Positions 58,917 through 64,000 of a stretch of DNA of 64,000 nt are shown in pieces (position 1 is the first letter of the stretch; every line of letters starts with the position of its first letter). This stretch comes from Coleophoma eucalyptorum (taxonomy: Eukaryota > Ascomycota > Leotiomycetes > Helotiales > Dermateaceae), in the NCBI GenBank assembly GCA_026120035.1, contig JALRME010000002.1:992001-1056000 (forward strand), given 5' to 3'. The position numbers were made by a program, and so were the translations under genes. The notes below the pieces were generated by a model. The model worked only from the letters and a program-made list of their open reading frames with translations, was not told the DNA's origin and ran no database searches.

Positions 58917-59692
58917 GTCTTATTTCGCAATTGGTGAGTTATGTGCTGAAGCTTACCGTGTCCAGGCTGTCAGTTTTTAACACAGGCGTCGCCAGAATAT
59001 GTCTGCTCCATCTGGGGAAAGCGGCCGGGGTCGGCCCATATCAAGGAACGTCACGTGCTATACCTATAAGAATGTAAATACAAAGCCGCTGAGACATATA
59101 TCCTGTGGTCTTGCGCTGTCGAGCTCACGCCTAAGGGTTGAGATGAGGCTGCTGTGCTTGTCAGAGATGACGACTTCTTTAACAGAATTCCACTATAACC
59201 AAACCATGGTTCTTACCAGGCCAAGGAAATTTAACCGACCATCGTTCTCTCACTTTGACTACCTTCATTTTGATTATTCTGTCCAAAACTATGAAGGGCT
59301 CAAGGAGCCATCTACACAACGAGCGTTGCACGAAAATATCCAGGCAAGCAAAATCTGATCATAGTCGTGGTGCGAGCTTTGCTAAATTACTACTTAAGTT
59401 CAATAACGGGACAATGTGCAGCAAGTTCTCCCAGTTCTCTACTATAACATTCAACAAGGCAAGTTGAGGAATATTCTTTAAGGATCATAGACAGATTGAA
59501 ATTCTCAAGTAGAACCAACGTGAAAACATGTGGACGAAAAACAGACATGTATGTGGTATTCCTAAACGCCCCGCTCCGCTATTGGATTTGGTTCTAGAAA
59601 ACCAAAAATGAAATGCTACAATTAAGAGGTAAGTCTTTGCTGACCTCCCTAGCTAACATACGCACTTGATTACCTAAGGAAAAGAAAGAGAT
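58917..59692. other. Intergenic region upstream of ERG27
   Basis: 776 bp holding the ERG27 promoter and the acyltransferase 3' UTR. A 119-codon plus-strand ORF (58999-59358) has no recognisable motif. Confidence 0.5.
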
Positions 59693-62085
59693 CTATACGT
59701 TCTTTCTCCCCTCCCCCTCGCCTTCGCCTTCGCCTTCGTCCTCGTCCTCACTCTCATCTGACAATTCTGCTTGTTCCTGACTCTGTCTTCGCCTCATTGC
59801 ACCGCGCTCTTTCATAGCGCCTCTAATCTTTTTGCTAACCTCATCGAAGTCACCCTTAGAGTTGAGCGTGCTGAAACTCTTGAGCGGAAAGCCAGCTGAG
59901 CCAAGACCGCCACCACTGCTGCTACTTCTACTCCTGCTTCGGGACGGGGGCCGAGTCGAAAAGAGTCCGATATTACCGAGGTGGCCGAAGGACTCATTGC
60001 GAGGAAGATGACTGTCGTTGTGTTGGACACCTGCAATTGCGCTACCAGCAGTAATTCGTTGCAATTTAGGAGAAGAAGTACCGGCATCTGAGAGATTTGA
60101 TTGACTGCTGCTTCGTCGGTGGAAAAAGCCTTGAGTAGGTGACGGTGTTCCAGTCCCATCGCTGCGGAAAGGATCGGCAACAATTCTAGCAGAGTCGAAA
60201 TCAGGGAACACTTCTGGACCCAGGGTATTAATAACATCGGTAACCTCAGCACTAAGCCGCGCTCTTTCTTGTCTCAACTTATGGACTGTATTGTTTGAAG
60301 ACGGGTTCAAGCACAGCACAAGTGGGCGAAGAGATTTGACAATGTCCATTCCAACCTCGCCAAACCGAAGAGCTGCAAATGTGATGGCAGGGAAGATAAT
60401 ATAGCCGAAGATCCAGACTGCCCACAATGGAACCCATTCAGGCACATACCCTTGCACGCGGTTGCGATAAGTCCAGTAGGTAAGAATTACTGTGTAAAAG
60501 TTATAGAGAATCGGGGCCAGAGCTAACGCCACAAGAAGTTTCCATGTAGCCATGACATCCCGACCTTGTAGCTTGACGGTGGAAGCCGCAAGAGCTTCCT
60601 TCGATTTCTTGATGCTGATAATCTTTGCGGCAACGAAGATTGGCGCGAAGAGCACGAGACCAGGAAGTACGCCAATAGAGAGGACAGAGAGCTTGCCGAG
60701 CCTGTACAAGAGGGTGAAGATAACAGTTGGGATGGATCGCTTAGCATATTCCACCTGATGGTCCCGAATATTGATATATCGCAGCTGTTTGTTGTACTCA
60801 GTAACGGACTTCTTCAAAGTTATAATCCTTGGGTCATCCTTGTAGTGGGTGTAGCCTTTTACAAGTCTTCGATTAAGCTCAACAACCATGGGGAGTGGAA
60901 GTTTCTTGCCAGTTGGGTTATACAGACGTCTGACAGCTTGAATAAGCATAAGAGTGTCGTAATCAGGGCTCGTGACCGTAACAGCGACTAGTGCTTGATA
61001 GACCGTGTTAAGAAGTTGGCTAACAGCCTCTCTCCGCTCTCCACTCTTGTAAAGCTCGACAAGTTCCTTCGGAATGTCAATAGGATTTCCGAATTCGACA
61101 ACAGCACGAGAGCGGAACTTGTGGGCATGGAAATAGTTCATGCCACATGGAATGATTTTAAGACCGCTGTCAGGGTTCGCCGCAAGAGAGCCAAGAGCCA
61201 TGATAGCCACACCAGCCTTGAGAGGAAGGAGTTCCGTTCTGTCGTGACTACCACCTTCCGGAAAGATTCCCACTGCTCCACCAGCACTGAGACGATCAAA
61301 TACTGCATCGTAGACGGCAGTCTGGTCTACTTTTGGAGCAGTCTTGTATTTAGAGCCCTCAAAACCTTGCGCGGTGCCTTTGACATCCTGATTTGTGAAT
61401 TTTCCATTATCATCCACGTCATCTCTACCTGTCAATTGTTTCATAGCAGCTGCACCTTTGAATGGCTTCTTCAGGAGTAGCTCTTCCGCACTTATGACAT
61501 CTGCAATTTCCGCGCTTGCTGCTGTGCCGTTGACACTTGGGAGTACTAAAAGCCCACCAATCTGTACCTCTTTGCCATCAAATTTTGTTCCGACTCCACG
61601 AACAAGTAGAGGATTATCAATGGGATCCGGAAGATAGATGGTACCAGTAGCAGGCTTGACCATGTCCAAAGCACGCCCGACAGGAACAGCTCCCACTTTA
61701 CGGGCAAACCAGCCGATCAGAAAACGGCGCATAGATTTTTCTGCTATGAGAAAGGCGGCTCGTCGATGACATTCGTTTCGAAGGGTTCGCATGAGGATTA
61801 GAGGATCGACAAACTAAGAGCACACGACATCAGATAAAATCCCACAAATGCGATTTTGGAGCCTACCTGATTGGCATGAGGAGCAGCAACGAAGATCACA
61901 GGGCCTCGTCTTGGGACCTTCCAAGATCCCCGAGGATGGACCTCTCTGAAGAAGAGGTCAACGAGTATGGCGAAGGACCAGAGGAAGACATCGTAAATCC
62001 AGTTGGTCATAGGCCATTTCTCCTGGTGAGGAGCCTTATTATGAGGCATGTGCTCATGAATCTGCTGTTCCTGGGCCATCTCCAC
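59693..62085 (-). CDS. SCT1: Glycerol-3-phosphate / dihydroxyacetone-phosphate acyltransferase (Sct1/Gpt2 type)
   Basis: First step of phosphatidic acid synthesis at the endoplasmic reticulum. Two exons, 62085-61867 and 61813-59693, with a 53-nt intron (gtaggc..ttag), give 779 residues. The intron cuts the catalytic His/Asp box exactly between HANQ (70-73) and FVDP. Further marks are an N-terminal membrane segment, the IFPEGGSHDRTELLPLKAG block with FPEGG at 257-261, and three hydrophobic stretches between about residues 420 and 560. The tail is Ser/Arg-rich and ends in an acidic Glu-Gly repeat, a likely phosphorylation region as in the yeast proteins. Sct1 and Gpt2 cannot be told apart here. 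Confidence 0.93.
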
Positions 62086-63478
62086 GAGTGATGTAATGAC
62101 AAGGCTAAAGGAAGGGATAAAAAAAAGAAAATGAGCGGATTCCGAGGTAGGAGAACGGAATAAATAAGAACGACCAAGAAAGGGTGGTCGCTTTGGCTGT
62201 GAATCGATCGGAGAACCGCGTGGAATGGGCCGGGTGAGGCTTTATGCTCTCAACCCACCTGCAGCTCAACGAATCTAGCTCTGTCGAATAACGAGCGAGC
62301 GGGCGCGTATATGATGTGTAGAAATGTTTAAGAACAGGCGCGATGCTTATTCATAGGTCGTAGCTAGTATATCGGGTGCGGGAGAGAGAATCTGGAGTCA
62401 TAGCGATATGGAAGCTTGTTGGGTTGTGCTGTTTGCTATTGTGCGTTGTGCAGCAGCAATGAGGTCATGTATCTGAAGGTGCGTCCTAGAGTTGGTCGTT
62501 AACGCAGACCAGTGAAGGGACGGATGCGAAAGTCTGAAGTAGTACGAGGTTGATGCTTTCTCTTTCGCTTTTCCCCACCAAGAATTAATCCCTGCTTGCG
62601 TTGACGAAAACCTTGCGCTTAAGAAACGAGAGCCGCGGTTAAGGAGAGCGAGCCTGTCTACGGAACGGAGTCTATCAGCAATTTTATGGAGAAGTGATTC
62701 ACGCTTCGTGTAAGGTATATGCTAGGGGGACTATAAACTAAGTACTTTATATTTCATTTGTCCTTTCCCTACTCGCTGACACTTAGCTCATAAAAGATCA
62801 CCCAGAAAGCATGTCATGGACTACATGTCCACTACACAGCATGTGGCAGAAGCGGCAATCATATACATAGATTCTAAGCTTGAAAGCGATTGTGAACATC
62901 TCTGATAGTCCAAGGACACCAGTCTCCCGATCAGGTTCCGAATAAAAGCCAAGTTACTATGCAAAGCGGCCATAGCACAAGCCAGAGATCGGAAATAGAG
63001 TGGTGAGAAATATGCAGAATATCAATAAGTGCCAAGACAACCCGAAGAGTGGCATGTACATTTGAGGTATGGGGTATAAAATAGAATAGAAGATAAGATA
63101 TCTATATCGCACCTGCCCCAAATCTCAGCATCTCAAGCAAGATAAAGAAAAGTTTGACATGACCGAGTGAAAACTCAACGCATGAAGGGAATAAGTGAAA
63201 TAATGCTATACATATGCAAATGGGTCTCTTGAGAACAACCACGACAACGATATCAACGACAACCCATATAAAAAGACGCCAAATACACACGCCCAGCCTA
63301 TGAGAGACTTTTTTTATAGAGTTCTTCCAATACCATGTTTCCCATCTTTAAACCCCACTTTCAAAAACAAACAGAAATGGATGCGAGAAGAGGGATTATG
63401 AGAGTGGAGTATAAAAAGGACTGTCTCGAATGCCCATGCTCAAATCCACGCGCGATGCCAAAACAAAACACACAAAGA
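62086..63478. other. Acyltransferase promoter and GDP-mannose pyrophosphorylase 3' region
   Basis: 1.4 kb between two minus-strand genes; no supported gene. The left half should hold the promoter and 5' UTR of the acyltransferase. Confidence 0.5.
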
Positions 63479-64000
63479 TTACATGATAATGGCCGGGACA
63501 TCGACATTGACCTTGATGCTTTTATGCGGTAGGATGCTTCCTCCGTTGACGTAGATTTCATCTCCAATCGTAACATCGTCACCCAGAACACTGACATTCT
63601 CGAGTCTGGCCCACTTGCCTACGCTAGAGTTCCAGCCAACGATCGTGCTCTTAACCCAGGCGTGATCCTTGACTTTTGAGCCAGCCAGGAGGACACATCT
63701 CTGCAGACGAACGCCGTCGCCTACAATGACATCTGGACCAATGGTGACGTTGGGACCAATGCGGCAGTTCTTGCCAATCTTGGCTGATGGGTCGATCAAG
63801 ACGTTGCCGCCATGAACATATGGTGTGCTTGGGGGTGATAGGAGTTTTGAGCCCTTCTTAGTGAGAGAGGAAAGGTAAAGGCATGTTCCAGAAAGGAAAT
63901 CCTTAGGCTGTCCAATATCCATCCAGAAACCCTCCAAATCCATAGAGTGCAATTGTCCATCCGCGCAGATGGCCGGGAAAGTCTCGGTCTCAATGGAAGT
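63479..64000 (-). CDS. PSA1: GDP-mannose pyrophosphorylase, C-terminal part (runs off the window)
   Basis: Makes GDP-mannose from mannose-1-phosphate and GTP for cell-wall mannan and protein glycosylation; cytosolic. The frame is open to base 64000, so 173 C-terminal residues of about 364 are visible. They begin at the conserved [11 protein letters not shown], pass [13 protein letters not shown], and enter the left-handed beta-helix of hexapeptide repeats ([20 protein letters not shown] and following). The end [12 protein letters not shown] matches fungal Psa1/Mpg1. No intron is needed in this part. Confidence 0.95.
   Translation of the reverse strand, partial: TSIETETFPAICADGQLHSMDLEGFWMDIGQPKDFLSGTCLYLSSLTKKGSKLLSPPSTPYVHGGNVLIDPSAKIGKNCRIGPNVTIGPDVIVGDGVRLQRCVLLAGSKVKDHAWVKSTIVGWNSSVGKWARLENVSVLGDDVTIGDEIYVNGGSILPHKSIKVNVDVPAIIM

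Overview
The window is nuclear DNA of a filamentous ascomycete (Pezizomycotina). Sixteen protein genes can be built, two of them cut by the window edges. Most have short spliceosomal introns of 47-80 nt with GT..AG ends and CTAAC/CTGAY branch sites. Typical filamentous-fungal families are present: a velvet regulator, an Egh16/Gas1-type secreted protein, Sas3 with a PHD-like finger, and Erg27. A plant-associated Leotiomycetes-like fungus would fit, but that is inference from gene content only.

Layout, left to right. 1-5083: C-terminal part of the proteasome activator Blm10/PA200 (+). 5084-16746: 11.6 kb with no gene I can defend; its right part looks like a long promoter and leader for the next gene. 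16747-18637: a VosA-type velvet factor (+). 21570-22038: the small complex I subunit NDUFA1/MWFE (-), with five exons including one of 4 nt. It is head to head with the Sas3 histone acetyltransferase, 22694-26162 (+). 27092-28533: an Egh16/Gas1-like secreted protein (-). 28534-33836: 5.3 kb gene-free. 33837-38200: two tail-to-tail MFS transporters; the second has a predicted intron ending in AA instead of AG. 38201-44271: 6 kb gene-free, with poly-C and homopurine tracts. 44272-46055: a TauD-like dioxygenase (+). 48133-53499: an aldo-keto reductase (-), a DUF202 membrane protein (-), a GNAT acetyltransferase (+) and a myristoylation-motif membrane protein of unknown function (-). 54706-56807: an ADGF/CECR1-type adenosine deaminase (-). 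57293-58916: 3-ketosteroid reductase Erg27 (-). 59693-62085: glycerol-3-phosphate acyltransferase (-). 63479-64000: the C-terminal part of GDP-mannose pyrophosphorylase (-).

The genes do not form an obvious metabolic cluster. Most are housekeeping (proteasome, complex I, chromatin, sterol, glycerolipid and GDP-mannose synthesis). Between them sit accessory genes for transport, sulfonate or other 2-oxoglutarate-dependent oxidation, and possible host or surface interaction. The most notable observations are the 4-nt micro-exon in NDUFA1, the damaged or non-canonical splice acceptor in the second MFS gene, and a fungal adenosine deaminase whose relatives are often secreted but which here carries a myristoylation/palmitoylation N-terminus. 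I found no tRNA, rRNA, CRISPR array or intact transposon. All splice models come from reading frame and family conservation, with no transcript data.
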